A DNA stretch of 64,000 bases from CAZLHO01 sp964559455 (GCA_964559455.1 CAZLHO010000009.1:9539-73538), one strand, 5' to 3'; shown: positions 9,776-21,652, counted from the stretch's first letter. Notes: generated by a model not told the origin, from the letters alone. Made by a program: numbers and translations.

Positions 9776-10894
9776 CTAGCGGGGCGGGTGCGAGGGATTC
9801 GGATAGGACGTGCCCGGGGGCACCGGCGCCGCGACGGCCATGGGGTCCAGGCGCGCGGCCAGTTCCGACAGGTTCAGGCCGTAGACCTCGCGGCAGGCGG
9901 CGTCCGGATCGGCGCCGGCGGCGACGGCGTGCAGCAGCGTGCGCGCGCGCGCCAGCCCGCCTCCCTCTTCTACCAGATGCCAGACCATCAGGAAAGAGCA
10001 ATAGCGGGCCCGACGGTACAGCCAGCGGTCCTGCTCCGGATCCGCGTGGGGCGGGCACGTGAGCAGCGCGTCGACCTCGGCGGGCGTCAGCGCCGGGCCC
10101 TGCCCGTTGGAAATCAGGTAGTTCATGTAGTTCAGGTAGTGCGGCCCCATGTCGGCGACGTAGGCGGCCAGGCCGTGCAACAGCCAGGGCGGCAGGCGGT
10201 CGCCGCCGTTGGCCCGCAGCGTCCACTCGGCGGCCAGATCGACGGCGGCGTGGGCGACCAGGGTGCGGCCGGTCAGGATCGGCACCGGCTCCAGCACGGC
10301 GCGGTCCCCGTCCAGGCGGAAGGTGCGCCAGTTGCCGAATCCGGTCCGCAGCGCGTAGTCGTCCAGGTCGTCGGCGTTGACCAGCGTCAGCGGGCCCGCG
10401 GCCTCCAGGTCCAGCAGCCGGCGCACGCGTTCGCGGCCCCAGTCGACGAGCTCCAGGATGCCGGCCACGTCGCAGGGCTCGAAACCGGGGTTGTACTCCA
10501 GGACGAGGGAGCGCCAGGCCAGCCGGCCCTCGCCCTTCTCGAGCCCGGGATCCTCGACCAGGGCGCGATGCCGGCAGAGCGCGCCGGGACCGCGGGCGAC
10601 GCCGTCGTCGCCGGTCTCGGGAGTCCAGCCCGGCCAGAAGAAGGCGTGCAGGTGGTCGGGATAGCCGGAGGCGGCCAGGGTGCCGGGCGAGAAGCGCGGG
10701 AAGGGGCCGTCGGGGGCCAGGTCGGCCATCCGGCCGGCGTGCAGGGTCTCGGCCGGCGCCGGAGCCGCGGCGTCGGCGGGCGAAGCGGTCGCGAAGGCGG
10801 CGTCGGAGTTCCCGGCGCAACCCGCCACGGCCGCCAGCAGCAGGGCGGCCAGGAAGGCGGCCGCCGTCGGCGGGGTCCCGACGAATCGCTTCAT
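9776..10894 (-). CDS. Lipoprotein resembling peptidase-MA family, apparently inactive
   Basis: The 372-aa product has a lipoprotein signal (LLAAVAGC, Cys near residue 26). In the middle lie TLVAHAAVDLAAEW and then LPPWLLHGLAAYV. In peptidase-MA (gluzincin) proteins these places read HELTH and LPxWLxEGLAxY, where the two His and the Glu hold zinc. Here the HExxH is degraded to HAAVD and the downstream Glu is His, so catalysis is unlikely. Cell-envelope location is inferred. ATG overlaps the TGA of the TPR gene (ATGA), implying coupled translation and joint function. The family call rests on motif spacing and is moderate. Confidence 0.6.
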   Translation of the reverse strand: MKRFVGTPPTAAAFLAALLLAAVAGCAGNSDAAFATASPADAAAPAPAETLHAGRMADLAPDGPFPRFSPGTLAASGYPDHLHAFFWPGWTPETGDDGVARGPGALCRHRALVEDPGLEKGEGRLAWRSLVLEYNPGFEPCDVAGILELVDWGRERVRRLLDLEAAGPLTLVNADDLDDYALRTGFGNWRTFRLDGDRAVLEPVPILTGRTLVAHAAVDLAAEWTLRANGGDRLPPWLLHGLAAYVADMGPHYLNYMNYLISNGQGPALTPAEVDALLTCPPHADPEQDRWLYRRARYCSFLMVWHLVEEGGGLARARTLLHAVAAGADPDAACREVYGLNLSELAARLDPMAVAAPVPPGTSYPNPSHPPR

Positions 10895-12678
10895 CGCGAG
10901 CCTCCCCGCATCTCCCGAGCCTTCTTGAAGCAGCCCTGGGCGGAACTCTTCTCGCCCAGCTTCTCGTAGGCCAGGCCCAGGTTGTTCCAGGTCGCCGGCG
11001 TCTCCTCGAATTCCAGGGCCCGTTCGAAGAACTCCACCGCGTCGTCATAGTCGCCCAGGTGGTAGTGGCAGGTGCCGATGCTCTGCAGCACCCGCGGCGA
11101 CTCGGGCTCGGTGGGCAGGTAGGCCAGCAGCTCGTCGCGGGCCTCTTCGTAGCGCTCGAGTCCTAGCAGGGCCAGGCCCAGGTTGTAGTGGACCTTTTCA
11201 TAGGTCGGATCCAGTTCCAGGGCCTTGCGGTAGGCGGCCACGGCCGCCTCCTCCCGGCCGGCCCGGCCCAGGCTGTAAGCCTGGTTGAAGGCCACGCGCG
11301 CGTCCGGGTCCAGAATCATCACCTGGCCGTAGGCCCGCGCCGCCTCGGCGTAGTCGCCCTCCTGGCGAAGGCTGCCGGCCAGCGCGCGCCAGGCGGGCGC
11401 CATCTCCGGCGACCGCTCGACGACCTTGCGCAGGGGGGCCAAGGCCAGCCCGTGCTTGTCGTCGCGGATCAGGCTCAGCGCGTAGTTGTACAGCAGCTCC
11501 GGCGGCGTGGACGGGTCGCTGACCACCTTGGACATGTGGCGGCGGGCCTTTTCGTTCTGGCCCAGGCGCAGGTAGATGGCGCCGATGCGGGCGTTGAGCT
11601 GGGTCATCTCGGGCGCCAATTCGCTGGCCTTCTCGTAGGCCGTCAGGGCGTCCTGCAGACGGCCCTCCTGCTCGGCGATCTGGCCCTTGGCCTGCCAGGC
11701 GCCGGCGGCGTCCGGAGCCGCGCGGGTGGCTAGGCCGGCGGCCATCTTGGCCTTGTCGACCTCGCCCGCGGCCAGCCAGGCGTCGACGATCAGAGGCAGC
11801 AGGTCGCTGCGCTCCGGGGCCAGGGCGTAGGCCTTCTCGTAGAGCTCCGCCGCCTGGGCGGGCAGCCCGGAGTCGTTCATCAGACGGGCGTTGTCCACGT
11901 GCACCCTGGCCAGCCGGTCCAGGATGCCCCGGCCGACCGCGGCGCCCTCGGCGTCCCCGGCGGCCTCGGCCTGGCGGACCATCGTCTTGGCGGGCTCGGC
12001 GTAGTCCGTGAGCAGGGTCTCCAGGGACTGGACGTCGTCGCCCTCCTCGAAGAGGCGGGCCAGCCCGGTGACCAGGCGGGCCTGGGGCAGGTCGAAGCTG
12101 CCGGACAGGGCCGTCAGTCCCTCGCGGAAGGCCGCCTCGGCGGCGTCCGCTCGGCCGGCCCGGCGCAGGGCCTCGGCGATCAGCCGGTAGGCGTCGACGC
12201 CCCCGTCGGGCGCCAGCCGCTGGTAGGTCCGGAATTCCGCCTCGGCCATGTCGTACTGCTCGAGATGGACGCTGACCATGGCCAGGTTGCGGTGCATGTC
12301 GGCGTCCCGGGGGTTGGCCTGGATGGCGGCGATGAAGGCGTCGCGGGCCTGCAGCCACTGCTCGCCCTGGGCGTAGAGCACCCCCAGGTCGTTGTATAGC
12401 GCGGCGTTGCGCGGATCCTTCAGGATCAGCTCGTTGATGGCCGCGGCCTTCTCCTCGACGCTGAGGTCCATGCCCAGGATGTCGTTGCTGGACGGACCGA
12501 CCGGCACCTCGATGATCGTGATGCTCTCGGTGTCCGGCGCCGCCTCGCCCGGAGGCGCTTCCTGGGCCGGGACTGTCGGGACGGCGACCGCGACGAGAAC
12601 GGCGACCAGGCCAAGGCCGGCGAGCCGGCCGTCGAGGGTCGGGATAGGGCGCCGGGAAAGGGATTTGCGGGCGGTCAT
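10891..12678 (-). CDS. Secreted or periplasmic TPR-repeat protein
   Basis: The 595-aa product has an N-terminal hydrophobic signal (residues about 17-38, ending VPAQ) and then tetratricopeptide repeats almost to its end (for example NAALYNDLGVLYAQGEQWLQ and TYEKVHYNLGLALLGLERYE), about a dozen in all. TPR arrays are protein-binding scaffolds. It is first in the minus-strand series and its stop overlaps the start of the peptidase-MA-like lipoprotein, its most likely partner. The start has GAGGAG 6 bases upstream. Partner identity is not shown by the sequence. Confidence 0.85.
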   Translation of the reverse strand: MTARKSLSRRPIPTLDGRLAGLGLVAVLVAVAVPTVPAQEAPPGEAAPDTESITIIEVPVGPSSNDILGMDLSVEEKAAAINELILKDPRNAALYNDLGVLYAQGEQWLQARDAFIAAIQANPRDADMHRNLAMVSVHLEQYDMAEAEFRTYQRLAPDGGVDAYRLIAEALRRAGRADAAEAAFREGLTALSGSFDLPQARLVTGLARLFEEGDDVQSLETLLTDYAEPAKTMVRQAEAAGDAEGAAVGRGILDRLARVHVDNARLMNDSGLPAQAAELYEKAYALAPERSDLLPLIVDAWLAAGEVDKAKMAAGLATRAAPDAAGAWQAKGQIAEQEGRLQDALTAYEKASELAPEMTQLNARIGAIYLRLGQNEKARRHMSKVVSDPSTPPELLYNYALSLIRDDKHGLALAPLRKVVERSPEMAPAWRALAGSLRQEGDYAEAARAYGQVMILDPDARVAFNQAYSLGRAGREEAAVAAYRKALELDPTYEKVHYNLGLALLGLERYEEARDELLAYLPTEPESPRVLQSIGTCHYHLGDYDDAVEFFERALEFEETPATWNNLGLAYEKLGEKSSAQGCFKKAREMRGGSR

Positions 12679-12809
12679 CGGGTCTCCTCACTAAAAGCGC
12701 GGGCCCCCGCGGGGGCGACGGCGTGCGGACGGTTCATGATAGTGACCTCGGGCGAGGGTGTCCAGGCGAGCCCTTGACCCCGCCGGGGCGCTGGTGTTGC
12801 TTTAGGACC

Positions 12810-13613
12810 ATGATCGATCTCCTCGTTCTCGGTTCCGGCGCCGCCGTTCCCCAGCCCGGCCGGGCTCCCGCCGGCTACTGGCTGGAGCTGGACGGCCGCG
12901 GCGTGCTGCTCGACCCCGGTCCGGGCGCGCTGGCGCGGCTGGTCTCGTCGCCGCACGGTCCCGACGGCGTGGACGGGATCGACACCGTGCTCCTGAGCCA
13001 CCTGCACCCCGACCACTGCGCCGATCTGCTGGCCCTGCTCTTCGCCCTGCACTCCATCCTGCCGACCGAGACCCGCCCGCTGCGGATCGCCGGGCCGCGC
13101 GGCCTGGACCGCTACCTGGACCGGCTGCGGGAACTCTACGGCGATTGGGTGGTTCCCCGTCGGCGTGCGATCGCGACGACCGAGCTGGCGCCGGGCGACC
13201 GGCTGGACCTCGGCGGCGGCGACGCCGGCGAGGGACCCGACGTCCGGGCCTTCGCGGCCGTCCACGGCGAGGATCGCTTCAGCGAGGACAACCTCTGCCT
13301 GCGCTTCCGCTGCGGCCGGGGTTATACGCTCTGCTACTCCGGAGATTCCGAACCGGGGCCGGGACTGCTCGACGCCGCCCGCGGCGCCGACCTGCTGCTG
13401 GTGGAATGCAGCACCCCGGACGAGCTGGCCACGCCCGGACACATGACGCCTTCGCGGGTCGGCGACCTCTGCCGCGAGGCGGCGCCCGGCCGCGTGGTCC
13501 TGACCCACCTCTACCCCCCCGCAGCGGCGCTCGACCTGCCCGCCCTGGTGGGGATGCGATTCCGGGGCCCGGTCGTCGTCGCCGAGGACGGAGCCCGTTA
13601 CACGCTGCCCTGA
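12810..13613 (+). CDS. Metallo-beta-lactamase-fold hydrolase, RNase Z-like
   Basis: The 267-aa product carries the zinc motif HLHPDH (His64, His66, Asp68, His69), a later TLCYSGDSEP (bridging Asp), and a last His in VVLTHLYPP. It has the compact layout of the RNase Z/arylsulfatase-like branch of the fold, but lacks anything that proves a tRNA substrate, so only a metal-dependent hydrolase (phosphodiesterase or ester hydrolase) is claimed. ATG at 12810 begins exactly at the first strand (IDLLVLGSGAA); an upstream extension of 29 residues has no domain character. Divergent from the TPR gene. Confidence 0.85.
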   Translation: MIDLLVLGSGAAVPQPGRAPAGYWLELDGRGVLLDPGPGALARLVSSPHGPDGVDGIDTVLLSHLHPDHCADLLALLFALHSILPTETRPLRIAGPRGLDRYLDRLRELYGDWVVPRRRAIATTELAPGDRLDLGGGDAGEGPDVRAFAAVHGEDRFSEDNLCLRFRCGRGYTLCYSGDSEPGPGLLDAARGADLLLVECSTPDELATPGHMTPSRVGDLCREAAPGRVVLTHLYPPAAALDLPALVGMRFRGPVVVAEDGARYTLP

Positions 13614-13683
13614 ACCCGGGACCGTCGGATCGCCGGCGGCCCCTTACTCCCGCGGCTCCGCCGCGGCGACTGGAGAATCCGAG

Positions 13684-14556
13684 ATGAGCCTGCGCACCGG
13701 AACCGCCCTCATGCTGCTCGCCGTTTTCGCCCTGGCCCCCCTGCCGGCCGGCGCCCAGCAGGCTCCGCCGCCGCCGGCGGCCGACGACACCCTGTCCCTG
13801 GACCTGCCCTCGGTCCTGGCCTCGGGCACGGACAACGGCGAGATCGTGCTGGTGCACACGATCGGCTCCAGCGCCGAGGTCTGGCACGCGGTCGCCACGC
13901 GCCTGAAGGAGAGCTTCCGGGTCTACGTCTACGAGCTGCCCGGCCACGGCGCGACGCCGCCCCGGCCCGGCCTGAGCATCGCCGACGCGGCCGCCGATCT
14001 GGAGCGCTTCATCGACGACAACAACCTGGTCTACCCCACGGTCGTGGGCCACGGCATGGGCGGACTGATCGCCATGAGCTACGTCTTCGACCATCCCGCG
14101 ATGGTGAAGAACCTGGTCGTCATCGACGCCGCGCCGCGGCAACTGGCCGACGCCGACCAGAAGATCGAGATCTCCAAGCAGCTGTTGACCAACTACGACC
14201 AGTTCGTGGCGGGATACTTCATGCAGCTCAGCCAGCGCGAGGACATCGCCGACCGCCTGGTCGACCAGGCCCTGCGCACGCACCAGGCCAGCTTCACGGA
14301 ACTGCTGATGAGCAGCTTCGACTTCGACCTGAGCGAGGAGCTGCCGCTGCAGGCGGTGCCGATCCTGGTCGTGGGCAGCGGCATGCTCTTCCCCGACCCC
14401 CGGACCGAAGCCGTGCTGGCGCGGCTGGGCGCGATCGGCTACGCCTCGACCCGCAACCTCAACTACAAGGTCATCCCGGCCTCGGGGCACTTCGTGATGC
14501 TCGAGAAGCCGGCCTTCCTGTCCAGCGTGATCGCGGCCTACGCGGCGATGGACTGA
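13684..14556 (+). CDS. Secreted alpha/beta-hydrolase-fold protein lacking the nucleophile
   Basis: The 290-aa product has a signal peptide (cut about residue 24, AGAQQ) and an alpha/beta-hydrolase fold: oxyanion region VHTIGSSAEVW, YELPGHGAT, elbow VVGHGMGGLIA, and a final ASGHFVMLEKP with His269. The elbow usually reads GHSMGG. Here position 124 is Gly (codon GGC), so the Ser nucleophile is missing, and the usual Asp after the sixth strand is not evident either. It therefore may bind rather than cleave its ligand. It follows the metallo-beta-lactamase gene by 70 bases on the same strand. Confidence 0.8.
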   Translation: MSLRTGTALMLLAVFALAPLPAGAQQAPPPPAADDTLSLDLPSVLASGTDNGEIVLVHTIGSSAEVWHAVATRLKESFRVYVYELPGHGATPPRPGLSIADAAADLERFIDDNNLVYPTVVGHGMGGLIAMSYVFDHPAMVKNLVVIDAAPRQLADADQKIEISKQLLTNYDQFVAGYFMQLSQREDIADRLVDQALRTHQASFTELLMSSFDFDLSEELPLQAVPILVVGSGMLFPDPRTEAVLARLGAIGYASTRNLNYKVIPASGHFVMLEKPAFLSSVIAAYAAMD

Positions 14557-14566
14557 CGGCGTCCGC

Positions 14567-16153
14567 TCAGTCCTCCAGCTGGAGGAAGTTGAAGTAGTAG
14601 CGGCGCTCGCCCCGGCCGTCGTCCAGCCACAGGGGCACGCTGCGCGCCCGGTAGTCCTCGACCAGCGGCGTGAGCTCCCCCCCGGGCTGGAAGAGCCGCT
14701 GGCGCAGGTCGGGAATCGGATCCGACACCACGAAGAACCACTCTTCCACCAGGTAGGTGGGACGACGCTTCAGCACGTAGGCGTCGTCCTTCTTCTCGTG
14801 GCCGGTGGCCCGCTTGTTGCGCCCCATGTCCTCCATGCGCAGACGGCCGATGTGCCGGTCGTTCAGCCCCCACATGTCGATGGTCGGCAGGCCCGAATAG
14901 TAGGGGATGATGCCCGCGGAGTGGATCGCCAGGGTCTCTCCCGGCCGCGCGTTCTGGGCCAGCCAGCGCCCGCAGGCCGTGCGGCGCTCCAGGTCCCAGC
15001 CGCGGCGGCGCGCCCAGCTCACATTGTCCTTCACCATCACCAGCGCGTTCAGGGCCACCAGGACGAGCACGGCGGCCAGGCCGTGCCGGACCAGGCGTGC
15101 GGAGAGCACCGCCGGACGGGCGGTCAGGGCGCGTGAGACCAGACCGTCCAGCAGCAGCGCCCAGATCGCCAGCACCGGGATGACGAAGCGGAAGGTGTGC
15201 TTGAAATCGCCGCCGACCTTGCCCACGTAGAGCAGGTAGCCGACGATCACGACGGCGGCCACGGTCGTGAACGCGTCGGGCGTCTTCTTCGCCGCGTCGC
15301 GGCGACGGCGGCAGGCCCAGACGACGCCGGCGCCCGTGAGCAGCGTGAGCACGGGGTTGTACAGGAAGAAGCGACCCAGGTAGAGCACGCCGCGCTGCAC
15401 GTGGTACCAGCCGCCGCCGGTCTTGGCGTAGAAGGTGTTGGGCAGGGGCGAGCCGTACCAGTCCCAGCGCAGGGCCCAGAAGGCGCCGAAGACCAGGACG
15501 AAGAGCGCGGCGGCGCCGACTTCGCGGCGCGACAGCAGCGGGCGTCCGCAACGCCGCGCGTGGATCATCCCGCCCAGGAAGGTCAGCCCGAAGACGCCCG
15601 CCCCCTCGGGGCGGGTCATGCCGGCGACCGCCAGCAGCAGCGCCGACAGCAGCAGCGCGCGCGCCGGCCGGGGATGGTCGGGATCGCGGCCGGCGGCGCC
15701 GTGCCAGACGCCCCAGAGCACCAGCAGGGCGAAAAACGCGGTCTCGAGCCCCTGCACTCCCTCGACGGCGATGGGCGGCGAACAGGCCAGCAGGGACAGG
15801 GCGACCAGCCCCCCGGTCGCGGCGCGGGCCGCGGCGGCCTCGCGGCGCCGGGCCAGACGCCATCCCGAGAGCAGCAGCAGCAGGGCCGCGATCAGCCCCG
15901 AGAAGCGCATCAGCGGCACCTCGGGCAGGCCCAGGGCCAGCCCGCCGGCCAGCAGCGTCGTCCACAGGAAGTTCGTGTAGCCCTCGACCCGCTCACCCGG
16001 GTTGTAGACAAGTCCGTGCCCGTCCACCAGGTTGCGGGCGTAGCGCAGCGAGATGAAGGCGTCCTCCTGGACGCAGACGCCCAGCAGCAGGGCGAAGGTC
16101 AGGAATCCGGCCAGCAGGATCAGGGCCAGGATCAGGCCGCGGGCGGGGGTCAT
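14567..16153 (-). CDS. Polytopic membrane protein, GT-C glycosyltransferase-like
   Basis: The 528-aa product has about ten or more membrane segments. Near the N-terminus, after the first segment, it carries EDAFISLRYARNLVDGHGLV followed by NPGERVEGYTNFLW. This acidic loop after TM1 is the metal/donor-binding site of GT-C enzymes that use polyprenyl-linked sugars, and the longer motif is shared by a family of uncharacterised bacterial membrane glycosyltransferases. The C-terminal third is extracytoplasmic. ATG at 16153 is chosen because GAGGGGGG lies 6-13 bases upstream. Donor and acceptor are unknown; probably adds sugars to envelope glycans or proteins. Confidence 0.7.
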   Translation of the reverse strand: MTPARGLILALILLAGFLTFALLLGVCVQEDAFISLRYARNLVDGHGLVYNPGERVEGYTNFLWTTLLAGGLALGLPEVPLMRFSGLIAALLLLLSGWRLARRREAAAARAATGGLVALSLLACSPPIAVEGVQGLETAFFALLVLWGVWHGAAGRDPDHPRPARALLLSALLLAVAGMTRPEGAGVFGLTFLGGMIHARRCGRPLLSRREVGAAALFVLVFGAFWALRWDWYGSPLPNTFYAKTGGGWYHVQRGVLYLGRFFLYNPVLTLLTGAGVVWACRRRRDAAKKTPDAFTTVAAVVIVGYLLYVGKVGGDFKHTFRFVIPVLAIWALLLDGLVSRALTARPAVLSARLVRHGLAAVLVLVALNALVMVKDNVSWARRRGWDLERRTACGRWLAQNARPGETLAIHSAGIIPYYSGLPTIDMWGLNDRHIGRLRMEDMGRNKRATGHEKKDDAYVLKRRPTYLVEEWFFVVSDPIPDLRQRLFQPGGELTPLVEDYRARSVPLWLDDGRGERRYYFNFLQLED

Positions 16154-16222
16154 GGGCGTCCCCCCTCGCGGGCCGCGGCGGGGCCGCCGGTGAAAATGCT
16201 GATGCATGGGAACCTGGATGTC

Positions 16223-16230
16223 ATTATACT
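16223..16230 (-). promoter_or_regulatory. Possible promoter element between divergent genes
   Basis: A TATAAT on the minus strand (16223-16228) overlaps a TATACT on the plus strand (16225-16230) in an otherwise G+C-rich region between the GT-C gene and the phosphodiesterase cluster. No good -35 is seen for either direction, so this is tentative. Confidence 0.3.
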
Positions 16231-16305
16231 TTCCCTCTCAAGACCTCGATCGAAACCTGACGGCCCGGAGAGGGCCGTCTTCCTACGTGAGCCTGGACAG
16301 CCGGA

Positions 16306-18515
<2,210 letters not shown>

Positions 18516-18519
<4 letters not shown>

Positions 18520-20486
18520 AGCGCCTCCTGGTCGCCCTTCTGTTGCTGGCCGCCTGCACGACCGCCGCCGCGGCCGATCCGGCCCCGCCGGCCAAGGTGC
18601 TGGTGATCGGCTTCGACGGCATGGACCCGCAGTTCCTGCGCGACTTCGCCGCCGCCGGCGAGCTGCCCCGCTTCGCCCGCCTGATGGCCGAGGGCGATTT
18701 CGCCGAGCTGGGCACCGCCATGCCGCCGCAGTCGCCGGTCGCCTGGTCCGACTTCATCACCGGCATGGATCCCGGCGGCCACGGCATCTTCGACTTCATC
18801 CACCGCGACCCCCAGACCCTGGTGCCCTACCTGTCGGCGGCCCAGGCGATGTCGCCGCAGCGCTGGTGGAAGGTGGGCGGCTGGAAGATCCCCCGCGAGA
18901 GCGGGACGGTCGAGCTGCTGCGCCACGGCAAGGCCTTCTGGGAGCTGATGGCCGAGGCCGGCGTCGACGTCACCGTCTTCAAGGTGCCCAGCAACTTCCC
19001 GCCCGTGGAATGCGAGGCGCGCACGCTCTCGGGCATGGGCACGCCCGACATCCTGGGCACCTACGGCATCTTCACCTTCTACACCGACGACCCGCCGGCG
19101 AACACCGACCTCTCGGGCGGCCGCGTGTCGGTGCTGGCCTTCCGCGACGGCCGCGCCGAAGGCGAGCTCTTCGGCCCGCTCAACAGCTTCAAGGAAGGCG
19201 ACCCCGAGTCGACGCTGCCCTTCACGGCGACCCGGGACGCAGCCAGCGACGCCGTCCTCTTCGACGTCGACGGCGAACGCTTCCTGCTGCGCGAGGGCGA
19301 GTGGAGCGACTGGCTGACGCTGGACTTCGAACTGGTGCCCATGCTGAAGTCGGTCCGCGGCGTCTGCCGCTTCTTCCTGATGGAGGCGGCGCCGACCTTC
19401 CGGCTCTACGTCACGCCGGTGAACATCGACCCCGCCGACCCCGAGATGCCCATCAGCACCCCGGCCGGCTACTCGCGCGAGCTGGCCGAGGACCTGGGCT
19501 CCGCCTACTACACCCAGGGGCTGCCCGACGACACCAAGGCCCTCGAGGAGGGCGTCTTCGACGACGACGCCTACGTCGCCCAGTCGTCCCTGGTCCTGGA
19601 CGAGCGCCTGGACCAGTTCGCGCACGAGCTGGACCGCTTCGCGGGACTGGACAGCGGCTTCCTCTTCTTCTACTTCAACAGTCCCGACCAGACCTGCCAC
19701 ACCTTCTGGCGCAACATGGATCCCGACTCGCCGACCCACGACGACCACGCGGCGCGGCACCGCGAGCGGATCCTCGAGGTCTACCGCGCCTGCGACGACG
19801 CCCTGGGCCTGGCCCTGGACCACGCCGACGAGCGCACCCTGGTCGTGGCGCTCAGCGACCACGGCTTCGCCCCCTACCACCGCTCCTTCCACCTGAACCG
19901 CTGGCTCTACGACGCGGGCTACCTGGCGCTCAAGCCCGGCGTGGCGCCCGAGGACGTGGAGTACCTGGCGGGGGTCGACTGGCGGCGGACGCGGGCCTAC
20001 GCCATCGGCATCAACGGGCTGTACGTGAACCTGCGCGGGCGCGAGAAGCGCGGCGTGGTCAACCCGGGCGCCGAGCACGACGCCCTGCTGGCCGAACTGG
20101 TCGCCGGGCTGGAGTCCGTGGTCGACCCCGAGTCCGGCCTTCGCGCCGTGCGCACGGCCTACCTGGCGCGCGACATCTACCACGGCCCGTACGCGAAGGA
20201 TGCGCCCGACATCGTCGTCGGTTACGATCGGGGCTTCCGCGGCAGCAACGAGTCGGCGCTGGGCGAGGTGCCCGCGACCGTCTTCGCCGACAACATGATG
20301 AAGTGGAGCGGCGACCACTGCATGGACTTCGAGGTGGTCCCCGGGATCATCGTCAGCAACCGGCCGCTGACGACCCGCGACCCCGCGTTGCGCGACATGG
20401 CGCCCACCTTCCTGCGTCTCTTCGGGCTGACGCCGCCGCCCGAGATGACCGGCGCGTCGGTCTTCGCGGCCGGCGCGACCCCCTGA
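18516..20486 (+). CDS. Alkaline-phosphatase-superfamily phosphodiesterase lipoprotein (paralogue)
   Basis: The 656-aa paralogue of the preceding gene starts with a lipoprotein signal (LLLLAAC, Cys14). Motifs are conserved in order: IGFDGMD (Asp34), PPQSPVAWSD (Ser73), HGIFDFIHRD, FNSPDQTCHTF, ALSDHGFAPY, GDHCMDF. The GTG start at 18516 overlaps the upstream TGA (GTGA) and is served by GGAAGGGAG. The pair therefore makes one integral and one lipid-anchored enzyme of the same family from a single transcript. The two catalytic domains share the insertions, indicating a tandem duplication with later specialisation of the anchors. Confidence 0.83.
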
Positions 20487-20512
20487 CCGCCCGCACCGGG
20501 CGAGGAGCGAGC

Positions 20513-20707
20513 ATGTTCGGAACCAAGGTCAAGATCGACAAGACCCTGCTGGAGAAGGTGCGGAAGTACGCCGGGCTGGCCGGCTACGCGTCCCCCGAGG
20601 AGTTCGTGCACCACGTGCTCGAGCGCGAGATCGCCAAGTTCGAGGAGGGCGGCGACTCGGAGGAGGAGATCCGCAAGCGGATGCAGGGTCTGGGCTACAT
20701 CTCCTAG
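20513..20707 (+). CDS. 64-residue conserved-type small protein, possibly ribbon-helix-helix
   Basis: A short product (KVKIDKTLLEKVRKYAGLAG ... VLEREIAKFEEG) with an initial strand followed by two charged helices, the pattern of ribbon-helix-helix proteins, and an acidic tail ending RMQGLGYIS. GAGGAGCGA lies just upstream. It sits 26 bases after the second phosphodiesterase and before the Oxa1-like gene. A DNA-binding or a small protein-protein role are both possible; nothing decides between them. Confidence 0.75.
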   Translation: MFGTKVKIDKTLLEKVRKYAGLAGYASPEEFVHHVLEREIAKFEEGGDSEEEIRKRMQGLGYIS

Positions 20708-20740
20708 AAGCGGCCCCGCCGCGGAAGAGGCGACGACGAC

Positions 20741-21556
20741 GTGGACTGGCTGTCCGGCGCCCTGAACGGGCTCTTCGACCTTCTTTTCGCCCCCTTCGGC
20801 GACCTTCGCTGGCCGGGGCTGCTGCTGGTCTCCGCCCTGAGCGGCGTGTTGCTGCTGTGGCTCTTCAAGGTCGTCACGCCGCAGCAGCGACTGGCCGACG
20901 CCCGCGGCAAGCTGCTGGGCCACCTCTACGAGCTGGGGCTCTTCCAGGACGACCTGGGCACCCTGATGCGCGTCCAGCGGGACTTCGCCCTGGCCAACCT
21001 GCGCTACCTGGCCCACGCCCTGCCGGCCCTCGTCGTGCTGGTGCCCCTGGTCGGGCTGATCCTGGTCCAGCTCGAGGCCCGGCTGCAGCACCCGCCCCTC
21101 GACGCCGACGACACCTTCCTGGTCGCCGCGACCGTCGACGAGGACCACGCCGCCCTGCTGACCGACCTGGTCCTGGAGCCCGGCCCCGGCCTGGCCCTGG
21201 ACACCCTGCCCGTCCGCGACCCCCGCGCCCGGACCGCCTGGTGGCGCGTGCGCGTCGTCGAGCCCGGCTGGAGCGAGGTCGCGGTCGCCGACGGCGCCGG
21301 CGGGCGCTGGACCAAGCAGGTCAAGGCCGCCGCCGGCCTGCGCCGCTACACCCTGAGCCGCGAGCGCGGTTCGCTGTGGTCCGCCCTGGCCAATCCCGCC
21401 GAAGCCCCCCTGCCCGCCGACGCCGCCGTCCTGCGCCTGGCCGTCGAGGGCCCCGCCGAACCCGAATGGTTCGCCCAGGCCTGGTTCTGGGTCTTCTGCG
21501 CCGTTTCGGTCGTGGCCGGCGTGGCCGTGAAGGGCCTGCTCAAGGTCGAGCTCTGA
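20741..21556 (+). CDS. Membrane protein with Oxa1/EMC3-TMCO1-like N-terminal layout
   Basis: The 271-aa product has one membrane segment at about 24-43, a cytoplasmic charged stretch (TPQQRLADARGKLLGHLYELGLFQDD), a second segment near 88-110, a soluble beta-rich middle part and a third segment near the end. A short TM, a basic coiled hairpin and a second TM is the core layout of EMC3/TMCO1 proteins of the Oxa1 superfamily, but I infer this from topology only. GTG start at 20741 with GGAAGAGG upstream. It closes the phosphodiesterase cluster and may help place or organise those membrane enzymes. Confidence 0.65.
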   Translation: MDWLSGALNGLFDLLFAPFGDLRWPGLLLVSALSGVLLLWLFKVVTPQQRLADARGKLLGHLYELGLFQDDLGTLMRVQRDFALANLRYLAHALPALVVLVPLVGLILVQLEARLQHPPLDADDTFLVAATVDEDHAALLTDLVLEPGPGLALDTLPVRDPRARTAWWRVRVVEPGWSEVAVADGAGGRWTKQVKAAAGLRRYTLSRERGSLWSALANPAEAPLPADAAVLRLAVEGPAEPEWFAQAWFWVFCAVSVVAGVAVKGLLKVEL

Positions 21557-21652
21557 CCGAAGCTCCCGCCGGCACGGAACCATTTCCGACGCCCGTGCGT
21601 ATTCTATGGGACCGTCGCCCCCCTCCAACCGACCCGCGGCGAGGAGTCCCCG

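Noticed and set aside
8357..10969. Plus-strand frame of 870 codons across gltX and the lipoprotein gene
   Set aside because: It spans two genes, one of them gltX with both class I motifs; a shadow frame.
12723..12809. Longer N-terminus for the metallo-beta-lactamase protein
   Set aside because: The extra 29 residues have no domain character, and the fold starts exactly at the ATG at 12810.
13619..13683. GC-rich hairpin between the metallo-beta-lactamase and hydrolase genes as a terminator
   Set aside because: No T-run follows, and the two genes are probably co-transcribed.
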